NCBI GenBank assembly: GCA_963668605.1
Contig: OY764903.1
Coordinates: 4,030,001-4,094,000, forward strand
Direction: 5' to 3'
DNA from: G963668605 sp963668605
GTDB lineage: Bacteria > Acidobacteriota > Terriglobia > Bryobacterales > Bryobacteraceae
Length of the DNA: 64,000 bases
Position numbers and translations under genes: made by a program. The notes below the pieces were generated by a model, which was given only the letters and a program-made list of their open reading frames with translations, was not told the origin of the DNA and did no database searches. This document shows, one piece after another, positions 24,996-33,880 of this stretch (the first letter of the stretch is position 1; each line of letters starts with the position of its first letter).

Positions 24996-27095
24996 CTATT
25001 CTTCTTCTTCTTCCTCGCCTGTCTTGGCTGCCTTTGCGGCCGCGACAATCTTGTCGGCCTGGAGTTGCGGCACGTAGTCGTAGTGATCGTACTCCATGCT
25101 GAACGAGGCGCGGCCCTGCGTCATCGAAATCAGATCGTTCTGATAGGTGAGCATTTCCGCCATCGGGACCAGTGCGCGGATAATCTGCGTGCCGCCCTTC
25201 GTGTCCATGCCGGAGATGCGCCCGCGGCGGCTGTTCATGTCGCCCATTAGATCGCCGGCGAATTCCACCGGAGCCTGTACTTCCACCTTCATGATGGGTT
25301 CGAGCAGCGTGGGCTTGGCCACTTCCATGGCGGCGCGGAACGCCTTGCGGCCGGCGAGTTTGAAGGCCATTTCGGACGAGTCGACGTCGTGGTAGGAGCC
25401 GTCATACACGGTCACCTTGAAATCCACCATCGGAAAGCCTGCAAGGAAGCCGCGCTCGGAGGCCTCAAGGATGCCCTTTTCAATGGCTGGAATGTACTGC
25501 TTGGGAATGGAGCCGCCGAACGTTTCGTTGGCGAACTCGAACTTGCCCCCACGCGCAAGCGGCGTGACGCGGACCCAGCAATCGCCGAACTGGCCGTGCC
25601 CGCCGGTCTGCTTCTTGTGGCGCCCCTGGACGTCGGCCGAGCCGCGAATTGTCTCGCGATACGGAATCTTCGGAGCCTTCAGGCTTACGTCTACGTTGTA
25701 GCGCTTGCGCAGTTTGCTACAGATGATCTCGACGTGCTGCTGGCCGCTGCCGCCGAGCAAGAACTCCTTGGTCTGCGGGTCGCGGTAAAAGCGCAGCGAC
25801 GTGTCTTCCTCGAGCAGTTTCGCGATCGCATGGCTCATGCGGTCTTCGTCCTGCCGCGATTTGGCTTCGATGGCGTAGGCGATCGACGGTTCCGGCAACT
25901 CTACCTTGGAATATGCGGCGAGCGCCGACTTGTCGCCCAGGGTGTCGCCGGTCAGAGTCTCTTTCAACTTCGCCACAGTCCCGATGTCGCCAGCGTGAAT
26001 CTCGGTCACCGGAACGATTGTTTTACCGGATAGGCAGCCTATATGTGATACGCGCTCGACCCCGCCGTTGCGCGAATTCACTGCGTTCACATCGTTCTTC
26101 AGTACGCCCGTGCAAACCTTGAAATAACTCATGCGTCCGGAAAACGCATCAGCAACGGTTTTGAAGACGAACAGTGAGAGCGGATCCGCGTCGGTGATCT
26201 TGCGGGCCACCTCGTTGCCGTTGGCGTCCTTGGCGGGCACGGGAGCATGCTCGATCGGGGCCGGGAAGTTCTCGACGATAAAATCGAGCAGTTGGTCCGT
26301 CCCGATGTTATGCAGCGCGGAGCCGCACAGCACCGGATAGACGCGTCGCTCGCGGACGGCGAGGCTGAGGCCTTCGAGGATCTGCTCGATCGAAAGCGTG
26401 CCCTTCTCGAAGAACTCTTCCATGAGGGCGTCGTTGCCCTCGGCCACCATTTCGATCAGCGCCTCGTGGGCGGCCTGGGCGGCGTCGGCCAGGTTGGCCG
26501 GGATTTCGCCTTCCTTGCCTTTGCCGTCCCCGTCCGGGGTGTAAGTGTAGGACTTCATGCGGATCAGATCGACCACGCCGGTGAAGTCGCGCTCCGCGCC
26601 GATCGGCAACTGGATCGGGATCGCGGTGCGTCCGAAGACTTCGTGTATGCTCTCCAGTGCGCGCTCGAAGCTGGCGCGCTCGCGATCCATTTTGTTAATG
26701 AACAGGGCGCGCGGGAGTTGGAACTCCTCGCTGAATTCCCAAACTTTCTCGGTCTGCACTTCGACGCCGCCGACACCGTCCACCACAACCACCGCGGCGT
26801 CCGCGGCGACCAGTGATGCGTGCGTGTCGTTAATGAAGATATTGAAGCCCGGCGTGTCGAGAAAATTGATCTTTTTCCTCTTCCACTCGACGAAGGCGAG
26901 AGACGTGGAGATCGTTATTTTGCGCTGTATCTCCTCGTCGTCGTAATCGGTGAGCGTATTCCCTTCATCGACGCGCGTGAGGCGATTGGTAACTCCTCCT
27001 GCAAAAAGCAGACCCGCGGCCAGCGAGGTCTTGCCGCAATTGCCGTGGCCGATGAGGCCAACGTTGCGGATGTCAATTCCTTCGTAAGCTTTCAC
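24996..27095 (-). CDS. Elongation factor G paralogue (EF-G2/FusA-like translational GTPase)
   Basis: A 699-residue GTPase in which all five EF-G domains can be traced. G1 is GHGNCGKTS (17-25), G3 is DTPG, and G4 is NKMD. The P-loop GHGNCGKT differs from the GHIDAGKT of housekeeping EF-G and resembles the EF-G2 group, whose role in ribosome translocation or recycling is less clear. The C-terminus ends in seven glutamates. The GTG start at 27095 has an AAAGGGAG site 9-10 nt upstream. It stands alone, not with ribosomal protein genes, which supports the paralogue reading. Confidence 0.85.
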   Translation of the reverse strand: MKAYEGIDIRNVGLIGHGNCGKTSLAAGLLFAGGVTNRLTRVDEGNTLTDYDDEEIQRKITISTSLAFVEWKRKKINFLDTPGFNIFINDTHASLVAADAAVVVVDGVGGVEVQTEKVWEFSEEFQLPRALFINKMDRERASFERALESIHEVFGRTAIPIQLPIGAERDFTGVVDLIRMKSYTYTPDGDGKGKEGEIPANLADAAQAAHEALIEMVAEGNDALMEEFFEKGTLSIEQILEGLSLAVRERRVYPVLCGSALHNIGTDQLLDFIVENFPAPIEHAPVPAKDANGNEVARKITDADPLSLFVFKTVADAFSGRMSYFKVCTGVLKNDVNAVNSRNGGVERVSHIGCLSGKTIVPVTEIHAGDIGTVAKLKETLTGDTLGDKSALAAYSKVELPEPSIAYAIEAKSRQDEDRMSHAIAKLLEEDTSLRFYRDPQTKEFLLGGSGQQHVEIICSKLRKRYNVDVSLKAPKIPYRETIRGSADVQGRHKKQTGGHGQFGDCWVRVTPLARGGKFEFANETFGGSIPKQYIPAIEKGILEASERGFLAGFPMVDFKVTVYDGSYHDVDSSEMAFKLAGRKAFRAAMEVAKPTLLEPIMKVEVQAPVEFAGDLMGDMNSRRGRISGMDTKGGTQIIRALVPMAEMLTYQNDLISMTQGRASFSMEYDHYDYVPQLQADKIVAAAKAAKTGEEEEEE

Positions 27096-27436
27096 TCGAA
27101 CACTCCCTTTGCTTCTTCTTCATCGCAGACACAGGCGTTTCCCTCGGCAGTCCGGCAGCAGCCGGTGTCACCAGGGAGATCAACCGCATGGACAGCATGA
27201 AGATCTTCTAAAAGCAGGATACTATCACAGCAGCCCGCTCCGCTGCTAGCGGCCGGGATCTTCGGCCGGGTCGCCACTCCGTGCATTCGCAAAAGCATGC
27301 GAATGCACGTTCATGAAATGGCCGATCACGCGCCACACTAGTTTATTTCCTGCCTGAAATCAGCGTATTGCGTTTCGCGGTGGCGGGATGCGTGAAGTGC
27401 GTGCGAGAGACTGGCGATGGGAGGAATGGATTGAAT

Positions 27437-28201
27437 ATGGATGCCAGTCTCATGGAAAGTTTCGAGAACATCACAGCGCAGCCGGTGCGACCGTTGGCTG
27501 ATGTCAAACGGCCGGCGGCACAGAGCGCACTCTGCGGTCTCTACAATCGAATCGGCGGAATCGCGGAAGCATTGGGGCACAAGGCGGGCATCGAACCGGC
27601 CGCTGTGTTGGCGGTCTTTCACGTGGAATCGGGTGGGCGCAAATTGACGCCGGGCAATGCGATTTTGCGCTTCGAGTGCAATCTGCTCTATGCGGCGTGG
27701 GGCAAACTGCACCCGGACCTATATCGTCAGCACTTTCAGCATGGCGGATTGGATAGTGCTCCAGGCAAGGCGTGGCAGAACCACATGTTCCGCGAGAGCG
27801 CCGGCGGGGCGTTCCATCCCGTGCATCAGAATCAGGCTTCGGAGTATGCGGCCCTGGGGCTGGCCTCGCGCCTGTCCGGAGAGGATACGGCCGTGCAGTG
27901 CGGGAGCATCGGTGGGTGTCAGATCCTACTGGGCAATTACAAAATGTTGGGCTACGCGACGCCATCACAGATGTTCGCAGCGTTTCAAACTGATGAACGC
28001 GCCCACGTGCTGGGGTTCTTCCGCTTTTGTGAGAAGCAACCCGCGCCGAAAGCGGGCGGCCTGCTGGAACACTTGAAGGCGCGGCGCTGGCGTGAATTCG
28101 CAAAGTACTATAACGGGCCCGGCAACGTGGATGAGTATTCGGCACGGATGCAAGCCGCTTACGAAGCGGCGAAGCCGCTGCTGGCAGCCGCAACGGCCTG
28201 A
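27437..28201 (+). CDS. N-acetylmuramidase-domain protein (peptidoglycan hydrolase)
   Basis: A 254-residue protein of the N-acetylmuramidase family (PF11860, formerly DUF3380), known from phage endolysins and bacteria. The probable catalytic glutamate is E64 in FHVESGG, followed by LRFECNLLY and a GGCQILLGNYKMLGY segment typical of the fold. There is no signal peptide in the chosen start (ATG at 27437, GGGAGGA upstream). An in-frame upstream extension exists but is not needed. No holin or phage gene is adjacent, so it is probably a cellular wall hydrolase or a captured endolysin. Confidence 0.78.
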   Translation: MDASLMESFENITAQPVRPLADVKRPAAQSALCGLYNRIGGIAEALGHKAGIEPAAVLAVFHVESGGRKLTPGNAILRFECNLLYAAWGKLHPDLYRQHFQHGGLDSAPGKAWQNHMFRESAGGAFHPVHQNQASEYAALGLASRLSGEDTAVQCGSIGGCQILLGNYKMLGYATPSQMFAAFQTDERAHVLGFFRFCEKQPAPKAGGLLEHLKARRWREFAKYYNGPGNVDEYSARMQAAYEAAKPLLAAATA

Positions 28202-28230
28202 CTGGGCCGCGACATTTCAGAAATGCAGAA

Positions 28231-31200
28231 TCAGAAATACAGCTTGAGTCCCAACTGCGCCACTCGCGCGTCTCGCGCGCTATTGATCACCCCGAAGGTG
28301 GGTGAACCGTAAGTGGTTCCGGGAACGCGGAAGCTCGCGTGATTCAGTGCGTTGAATAATTCGCCGCGGAATTGGAGGCGGAAGCGCTCTGCGAAAGCGA
28401 AGTTCTTCATCAGTGCGGTGTTGAAATTCATCAGCCCGGGAGCGCGGCCAACCGCCCGCGCGGCCGTTCCGAACTTGAAGCGTGCGGGCTGCGCAAAGGC
28501 TTCGGTGTCGAACCAGCGCTCCACCGAACGTTCGGAGGCGGGCAGGTCCGGAGCACGCAGCAAGTCCGGCCGCTGCGGACCCGAGGATGAGGCTTCGGTT
28601 GTGTTCTGCTGCGTTGTGACGCCGTATGGCGGACCGGAACGCAGGGTCCCCAGCACGGAGATTTGCCAGCCGCCCAAGACCCGGCTCAGCGCGCCACCCG
28701 ATGACATCCACTTTCGTCCCTTGCCCGCTGGAAGCTCATAGATGGCATTAAAGGATACATTGTGCTTGATGTCATTTCCACTAATCGACTTGTCCAGGCG
28801 GCGGTTGTAGTAGTCCTGATATCCGGAACCCGGCAGACCGCCGAAGTCGACAAGCGAATCGACGTTGTCGATGAATTTCGCGAACGTGTAGTTGGCCAGG
28901 AACTGCATTCCGTTCCTGTAACGCTTCTCGACCCGCAACAATGCGCCGTGATAGCTGGAGTGTCCAAGGTTGGGTGAGTTCAACTCCACCGCGGTGAACT
29001 GCGGGTACGGCCTGCGCGATTGAATGCTGCCCGTCAAGCCGACCTTGTCCGGCGTCACCTGGTTGATATCCAACGCATTCGCCGTCAGCTTGCGTCCAAG
29101 GTTGCCGAGATACTGCGCGGAGATGAGCACCGATCCGCGTAGTTCGTGCTGAATGCCGAAGTTGTATTGCAGAGAGTAGGGCGATGCGCGTTCGCGCTGG
29201 TAGAAGTCGACCGGCGAACCAACACCGAACGCCGGCGTGCGGCTCTCCGTACCCGCGGGTTCCACGTTGCGGATGCCGTTGCGCAACAGGAACGCGGCTG
29301 ACTGGTTCTGGTCGGCGCTGACCAGGCGCACCTGGGTCGCGAAGCCGAGAACGCTTGTGTTGTTGTATCCCTGATCGTCGGGATTGCCATAGAAAACCCC
29401 GAAACCGCCGCGCACGACGGTTCTGCCGCGTGGCGTCCAGGCGAAGCCGAAGCGGGGCGCGAGGTTGTTCCTGTCAGTGTTGAAGAGGCGAGCTGGCTCG
29501 TCGATCCCTACAAACGTGACTACGCCCGGATTGCCCGTAAGCGGGTGGATGCGGTTCATGTCGAAGCCACTCTGCGTGTTGTTGTCGGCGACGCGTCCGG
29601 GTTCAATGTCGTACCGGATGCCAAAGTTCAACGTGAGCGACGGCAGGATCTTCCAGTCGTCTTGGAGGTAGCCGCCGGTGTAGTACGTGGAGAATGCGAG
29701 AAGCGGAGATGAATTGAGCGAGCCGTTCGATACGAAGCCGAGCAACATGGTCGCGAGTCCGTTGCCGCTGCGCGTGTTCGATTGAAGGCCCGTGCCTTGC
29801 TGGCTGAATGTGAAGTCACCGCCGGGCATGCGGTCGAAGTCGTCCGTGGTCCTATTGCTCCGGTATTCAAATCCGGCCTTGACGCTGTGTTTGCCGCGGT
29901 AGTAACTGACGGCTTCGAGAATCTGCCAGCCCGGGTTCGTTTGCGCGCGAAACGGGTTAGGAGCGCCGAGGAACGTGTAACCCGCGGGGCGGAAGATGGG
30001 GAACGATGCGCCGCCGAGTCCCGTGAGCCCGAGTTTCTCCGGCCACCCCGCGTCGGTGCTCGCATGCGTGATCGAGCGATCCTGGTTGATCCAGCTAAAC
30101 TTCATGTCGTTGAGCAGGCTTGCATTGACGGTGCGCACCCAGGAGAGCAGAAACGTGTGCGCGAGATTGTCGACGCTGCGCGGCGCGGGCCCTTGCCCGG
30201 ACGCAGCCGGTTCGGAGAACGCACTTGCCTGCGGAAAGCTATTGGCTTGCGCGACGTAGCGGCCGTATATGCGGTCCTTGGCACTGAGCGTGTGGTCAAC
30301 GCGCAATGTCCCGTGTTGCTGCGTGCGCCGCGGAGCTACGTTCGTGATGAAGTTATTTGCGCCCGCCGTGTTGCCGCGCAGGTTCGGTGCAGGATAATAC
30401 GTGAGCGCCTTGACCGCTACGGGATCGAACATCGCGGCCGGAACGATGTTACCGGCGAAGGGGTCGCGGATCTGCCGCGTCGCATCCGCTGGATCGGGCC
30501 GGGATGAGAACGGATCATAAATTGGGAGCCGCTGCCCTTGCGCGTTGACGAGGTTAACGAAGTTGCCAGCTTTCTGTTCAGCCGTGGGCACGGTCAGTGA
30601 GAGCGTTTGTCCGCGCACCGACTTCGTCGTCTCCAGCGCGGCAAAGAAGTGCGTCTTGTTCTTGCGAATCGGTCCGCCGAGTGTGCCTCCGAACTGGTTG
30701 TAGCGCAGCGGCGCCTTGTCGATCGAGAAAAAATTGCGCGCGTCCATCGCGTCGTTGCGGAAGAACTCGAACAGCGATCCACGGAATTGATTCGTGCCTG
30801 ATTTCGTGACCGCCGTGAACACGCCTCCCGCGGTGCGTCCATACTCGGCCGCATAGTTATTTGTGATGACCTTGAACTCCTCGACGGCGTCCACCATCGG
30901 AGAGAGCTCGGCCTGTGCGCGCGCGAGGCCGGACTTCTGCACCGATCCGCCGTCGAGCATCAGCGCTTGCGACATCGTGCGGCTTCCCGCCATGGCGACG
31001 ACCGGAATCTCGCCGCCGTCACCCGTGGCATCCACGTACACGGTGCCGCCGGAGAGCATCGACAGATCCCACGCGTTGCGGCCGTTCAACGGCATCTCGA
31101 CAATCGATTTGTTTCCGACCACTTGCCCGACGTTCGAGGTCTCCGATTCGATGAGCGGTGCGGCCGCAGTGATCTCGACGGCCTGAGTTACGTCGCCGAC

Positions 31201-31527
31201 TTCGAGGGTAACGTCCAGACGCACCGTTTGGTCGACCTGAAGCACGATCCCCTTGCGAAGGGTAGACCGGAAGCCCGGCTGATGTACGGCCAGCTCGTAG
31301 TTTCCAGGCTCCAGGCGCGAGACGGTGAAGTAGCCGGTGGAATTGGACTCCGCGGAATAGCTCACTCCGCTGTCGGCGTTGCGGACCACCACTGGGGCAC
31401 CCACGACAACGCCCCCGCTGGAGTCGGCCACACGGCCGGTAATTTGTGCGCTTTGGCCATGACAGGCCGGAGCGATCAGGAACAGCGCTGCCAGCCAAAA
31501 ACAGGAATGATTAAAGAAAGATTTCAT
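28231..31527 (-). CDS. Oar-like TonB-dependent outer-membrane receptor
   Basis: About 1098 residues. The signal peptide ends near APACHGQ, then a carboxypeptidase-regulatory domain (ITGRVADSSGGVVVGAPV onward), a plug-like region (GNKSIVEMPLNGRNAWDLS, then AEYGRTAGGVFTAVTKSGT) and a beta-barrel ending AQLGLKLYF. It belongs to the same family as the receptors at 16.3 and 54.8 kb but differs substantially in sequence. The ATG at 31527 is preferred over a GTG at 31545. A 45-codon membrane ORF ends just upstream. Ligand unknown; the family is linked to oligosaccharide uptake. Confidence 0.88.
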   Translation of the reverse strand: MKSFFNHSCFWLAALFLIAPACHGQSAQITGRVADSSGGVVVGAPVVVRNADSGVSYSAESNSTGYFTVSRLEPGNYELAVHQPGFRSTLRKGIVLQVDQTVRLDVTLEVGDVTQAVEITAAAPLIESETSNVGQVVGNKSIVEMPLNGRNAWDLSMLSGGTVYVDATGDGGEIPVVAMAGSRTMSQALMLDGGSVQKSGLARAQAELSPMVDAVEEFKVITNNYAAEYGRTAGGVFTAVTKSGTNQFRGSLFEFFRNDAMDARNFFSIDKAPLRYNQFGGTLGGPIRKNKTHFFAALETTKSVRGQTLSLTVPTAEQKAGNFVNLVNAQGQRLPIYDPFSSRPDPADATRQIRDPFAGNIVPAAMFDPVAVKALTYYPAPNLRGNTAGANNFITNVAPRRTQQHGTLRVDHTLSAKDRIYGRYVAQANSFPQASAFSEPAASGQGPAPRSVDNLAHTFLLSWVRTVNASLLNDMKFSWINQDRSITHASTDAGWPEKLGLTGLGGASFPIFRPAGYTFLGAPNPFRAQTNPGWQILEAVSYYRGKHSVKAGFEYRSNRTTDDFDRMPGGDFTFSQQGTGLQSNTRSGNGLATMLLGFVSNGSLNSSPLLAFSTYYTGGYLQDDWKILPSLTLNFGIRYDIEPGRVADNNTQSGFDMNRIHPLTGNPGVVTFVGIDEPARLFNTDRNNLAPRFGFAWTPRGRTVVRGGFGVFYGNPDDQGYNNTSVLGFATQVRLVSADQNQSAAFLLRNGIRNVEPAGTESRTPAFGVGSPVDFYQRERASPYSLQYNFGIQHELRGSVLISAQYLGNLGRKLTANALDINQVTPDKVGLTGSIQSRRPYPQFTAVELNSPNLGHSSYHGALLRVEKRYRNGMQFLANYTFAKFIDNVDSLVDFGGLPGSGYQDYYNRRLDKSISGNDIKHNVSFNAIYELPAGKGRKWMSSGGALSRVLGGWQISVLGTLRSGPPYGVTTQQNTTEASSSGPQRPDLLRAPDLPASERSVERWFDTEAFAQPARFKFGTAARAVGRAPGLMNFNTALMKNFAFAERFRLQFRGELFNALNHASFRVPGTTYGSPTFGVINSARDARVAQLGLKLYF

Positions 31528-31550
31528 AGATTTCCCAACGATCACGAAGG

Positions 31551-31688
31551 TTATTGTATTTCTTGCTCGATGTGCGTGAACAGCTTCAGGCGCACAATCA
31601 TCACTGCCATCGCGGCGAAGAGCGCCGCGTTCATCCCGAACATGTAGCTGATACTCCGCGAAGCCGGCTGCGCGGTAATCCTAAACAC
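31551..31688 (-). CDS. Possible 45-residue single-helix membrane protein or C-terminal remnant
   Basis: A GTG start at 31688 preceded by GGGCGGGAG begins a 45-codon frame with one hydrophobic helix (SYMFGMNAALFAAMAVMIV) and a charged tail (RLKLFTHIEQEIQ). It ends 5 nt before the alternative GTG of the receptor gene. It may be a small leader membrane protein or the surviving tail of a transporter. No homologue is recognised. Confidence 0.3.
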   Translation of the reverse strand: MFRITAQPASRSISYMFGMNAALFAAMAVMIVRLKLFTHIEQEIQ

Positions 31689-31766
31689 TCCCGCCCATGA
31701 TATGTCACCAGCAAGACGCGTGGTCAATCTGAAATTCTGGAGGCTTTGAAGGAGGATAGTCTAAGC

Positions 31767-31955
31767 ATGAACCCTGCTGGAATACTTGAAGCCGAACCGA
31801 TGTACATCGGAGGCGCGCCTGTGCGGACGGCGTCACGGCTTCGAAGTCGGCGGCGTGATGATTAACGACATTTCCACATTCCGCGCCGACCACATGCCGT
31901 ATGGTGGTGTAAAGCAAAGCGGCACGGGCAGAGAGGGCCCTCGCTACGCCATGAT
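31767..31955 (+). pseudogene. Aldehyde dehydrogenase remnant (N- and C-terminal pieces only)
   Basis: A GGAGGA site and ATG at 31767 begin MNPAGILEAEPMYIGGAPVR, like the start of an NAD-dependent aldehyde dehydrogenase (IGG). After a frame change, 31838-31955 reads FEVGGVMINDISTFRADH and then MPYGGVKQSGTGREGPRYA, the conserved C-terminal end of the same family. The roughly 430 central residues, including the catalytic cysteine, are missing, so this is a deletion scar. It ends at the 3' end of the convergent arylsulfotransferase gene. Confidence 0.65.
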
Positions 31956-31962
31956 TGTGAAC

Positions 31963-33591
31963 CTACTGCAATTTCGCGATGCGGTCGCCCCCGAAAGCGA
32001 TCCAGGCAATCGCCGGCTTCGGGCTACTATCGGCGAAGACCACGTCGTAGACCACTTGCGGCGGAGTGGTGTGCTTGAACTCCCGCACGCTGCTGGAGGG
32101 CAGGCGATTGTCCAAACGCACTCCACCGCCGTAGACCACCATCACGTTGCCGGTCTTCGGCAGCAAGGCAGCGTCGCCCATTGCAAATGTATTGATGGCC
32201 TCGGGACCCTTCGCGTCCGAAGACCAGACGAGTTTTGCGGTGTGCGCCTTCGCGTCGAAGGAGTATTCCAGGGCGCCGCTGACCGCGTCGGATTCGTCCG
32301 CGGGTTGATCGAAGGGGCGCGTCTTATACAGCCCGTTATTGAAAACCATCAGCGTGCCTCGCGGCGTAAGACTGGGTGCGTGATGGTGCCAGGGCCATTC
32401 GGTCACGCCTTCACGCTGGAACAGCAGCGGTTTGAATTTATCCGGCCAGCCGCCGGGCTCCCCGAAAATCCACGCGACACGTCCGCTGGGCCGCTCGATC
32501 TTGACGACCGAGCTTTGCTGGCGGGAGTTGAAAAGAATCGAATCGTCGCGCTCATCGTGAAACACGCCGTTGCCGTGGGTCCAATCGAGCGTGTCGGGGA
32601 AGCCGCGGACAACCCAGTACTGGTTGATGGTGAGAAAGCCGAGCCGGAACGGGTCGAGGTGATCGAAAGCGCTCCAGCGCCAGACCACCCGGCCGCTGCG
32701 GTCGAACTCGATGACCTGGTCGCCCATCACCTTCTGGCGCTTGCGGGGCGCGTTGCGGTCGGTCTCGCTGGTGTAATAGTTGTCGATCTCGCGCAGTTCG
32801 CCGCTCACGATGAGAAAGTTGCCGTTAGGCAGTTCTTCGAAGCCGTGGTGCATGGTGAGTGCGTCGACGGCGGTGCTGGTGCAGGCGCCCTGCGGGCGGC
32901 GCGCGGCGCACCAGTCGCCCTTCACGTTGCCGAGCAGGTCGATTTCGACGAGGCGGTTGTCATTGGTGACAAACGCGATGTTGCCGTTGCGTAGGCGGTG
33001 GACATCGGCGGTGCGGTTCGCACTCCTGTAATACCAGCGCACGTCGCCGCGTTCGTCGAGCGCGAGGATCAGTCCGTAGCCGGTAGAGAAGACGGGTTCG
33101 CTGGGCGGGCCAGACGCGCGCGGACCGGCGCCGCCGCCTCCACCGCGGCGCTGGCGGCGAATGCTGAGGAGCGTCCAGCCCGGTTCCATCTGAGCGGGCT
33201 CGGCGGTCTTCACCTGGATGGGCGGGAATTCTGCTGCATCCGCGGGCAGCGGCGGTGCGCTGAACTCCAGAGGCTTCGGTGCGGTTGACACTTTGCCGGC
33301 GGCATCGCGAATCGTCAAGCGGATTTCGTGCCGCTTGCCTGGGTAGAACCCGATCAGCGGAAGTCCCTTGGCCGTATCGGCCGTGGGACCGAAATCGACG
33401 TTCCAAGTACGGCTACCCTCCGAGACTGTTAGCCGGGTGCTGACGGGTCCGCTGGTGGAGAAGCGGACCAGCGCTGCCAGCGGAACCTCGGGATTCGGGT
33501 TCGGGACGAGGGTGGGTGCGACGGTAAAGTCCGCCGCAGTGAGAGTTGCGCCGAGAGTGAGTATGGTGATCCAGAGGGTGAACCGCATCAT
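31963..33591 (-). CDS. Secreted arylsulfotransferase (ASST) family protein
   Basis: About 542 residues with a signal peptide (MMRFTLWITILTLGATLTAA). It has a beta-sandwich-like N-terminal part, then a propeller-like domain with repeated histidine-rich blades: HRLRNGNIAFV, LTMHHGFEELPNGNFLIV, DTLDWTHGNGVFHDERD and EWPWHHHAPSLTPRGTLM. This pattern fits the ASST family, which transfers sulfate between phenols. A glycine run (GGGGGAG) lies in a loop. The start is either of two adjacent ATGs at 33588-33591. The sulfatases elsewhere in the window give a loose sulfur-ester theme. Confidence 0.8.
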   Translation of the reverse strand: MMRFTLWITILTLGATLTAADFTVAPTLVPNPNPEVPLAALVRFSTSGPVSTRLTVSEGSRTWNVDFGPTADTAKGLPLIGFYPGKRHEIRLTIRDAAGKVSTAPKPLEFSAPPLPADAAEFPPIQVKTAEPAQMEPGWTLLSIRRQRRGGGGGAGPRASGPPSEPVFSTGYGLILALDERGDVRWYYRSANRTADVHRLRNGNIAFVTNDNRLVEIDLLGNVKGDWCAARRPQGACTSTAVDALTMHHGFEELPNGNFLIVSGELREIDNYYTSETDRNAPRKRQKVMGDQVIEFDRSGRVVWRWSAFDHLDPFRLGFLTINQYWVVRGFPDTLDWTHGNGVFHDERDDSILFNSRQQSSVVKIERPSGRVAWIFGEPGGWPDKFKPLLFQREGVTEWPWHHHAPSLTPRGTLMVFNNGLYKTRPFDQPADESDAVSGALEYSFDAKAHTAKLVWSSDAKGPEAINTFAMGDAALLPKTGNVMVVYGGGVRLDNRLPSSSVREFKHTTPPQVVYDVVFADSSPKPAIAWIAFGGDRIAKLQ

Positions 33592-33690
33592 CGCCAAAGT
33601 GTAGCCCGTTGGATGGTGGTGCCGCAATCTTCAACGACTATACGTGAACAGCACCGCGTGTGATCGTTAGCTGGAGTGAGCCTGCTGAGA

Positions 33691-33790
33691 AGTGGTAGCG
33701 CTAACGAGTCGTATCCTGTCATGGAATGTCGCTGGCCGCCAACTTGTTATAAGCACGAGATTCTCAGTTGCTCGAATCGCTGGCGTGCCG
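33691..33790. repeat. Degenerate tRNA-Glu 3'-end copy, distal att-like repeat
   Basis: TGGTAGCGCTAACGAG at 33692-33707 is identical to the 3' end (CCA included) of the tRNA-Glu gene at 40219-40293, in the same orientation. The following roughly 80 bp resemble the flank of the second copy at 35641 (shared blocks include CCTGTCA and CCAACTTG). It marks the probable distal end of an island integrated at the tRNA. Confidence 0.55.
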
Positions 33791-33880
33791 CGTCAGTGGA
33801 ACTATGGACGTTGCCCGGTGTCAAACAATGGGAGATGAGACTCCTCATTTTTTGCATATTGGCGCTCTTGTTTCCAGCCT

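Noticed and set aside
27437..28201. Prophage marker
   Set aside because: The muramidase is the only phage-like gene; no holin, structural or integrase genes lie nearby.
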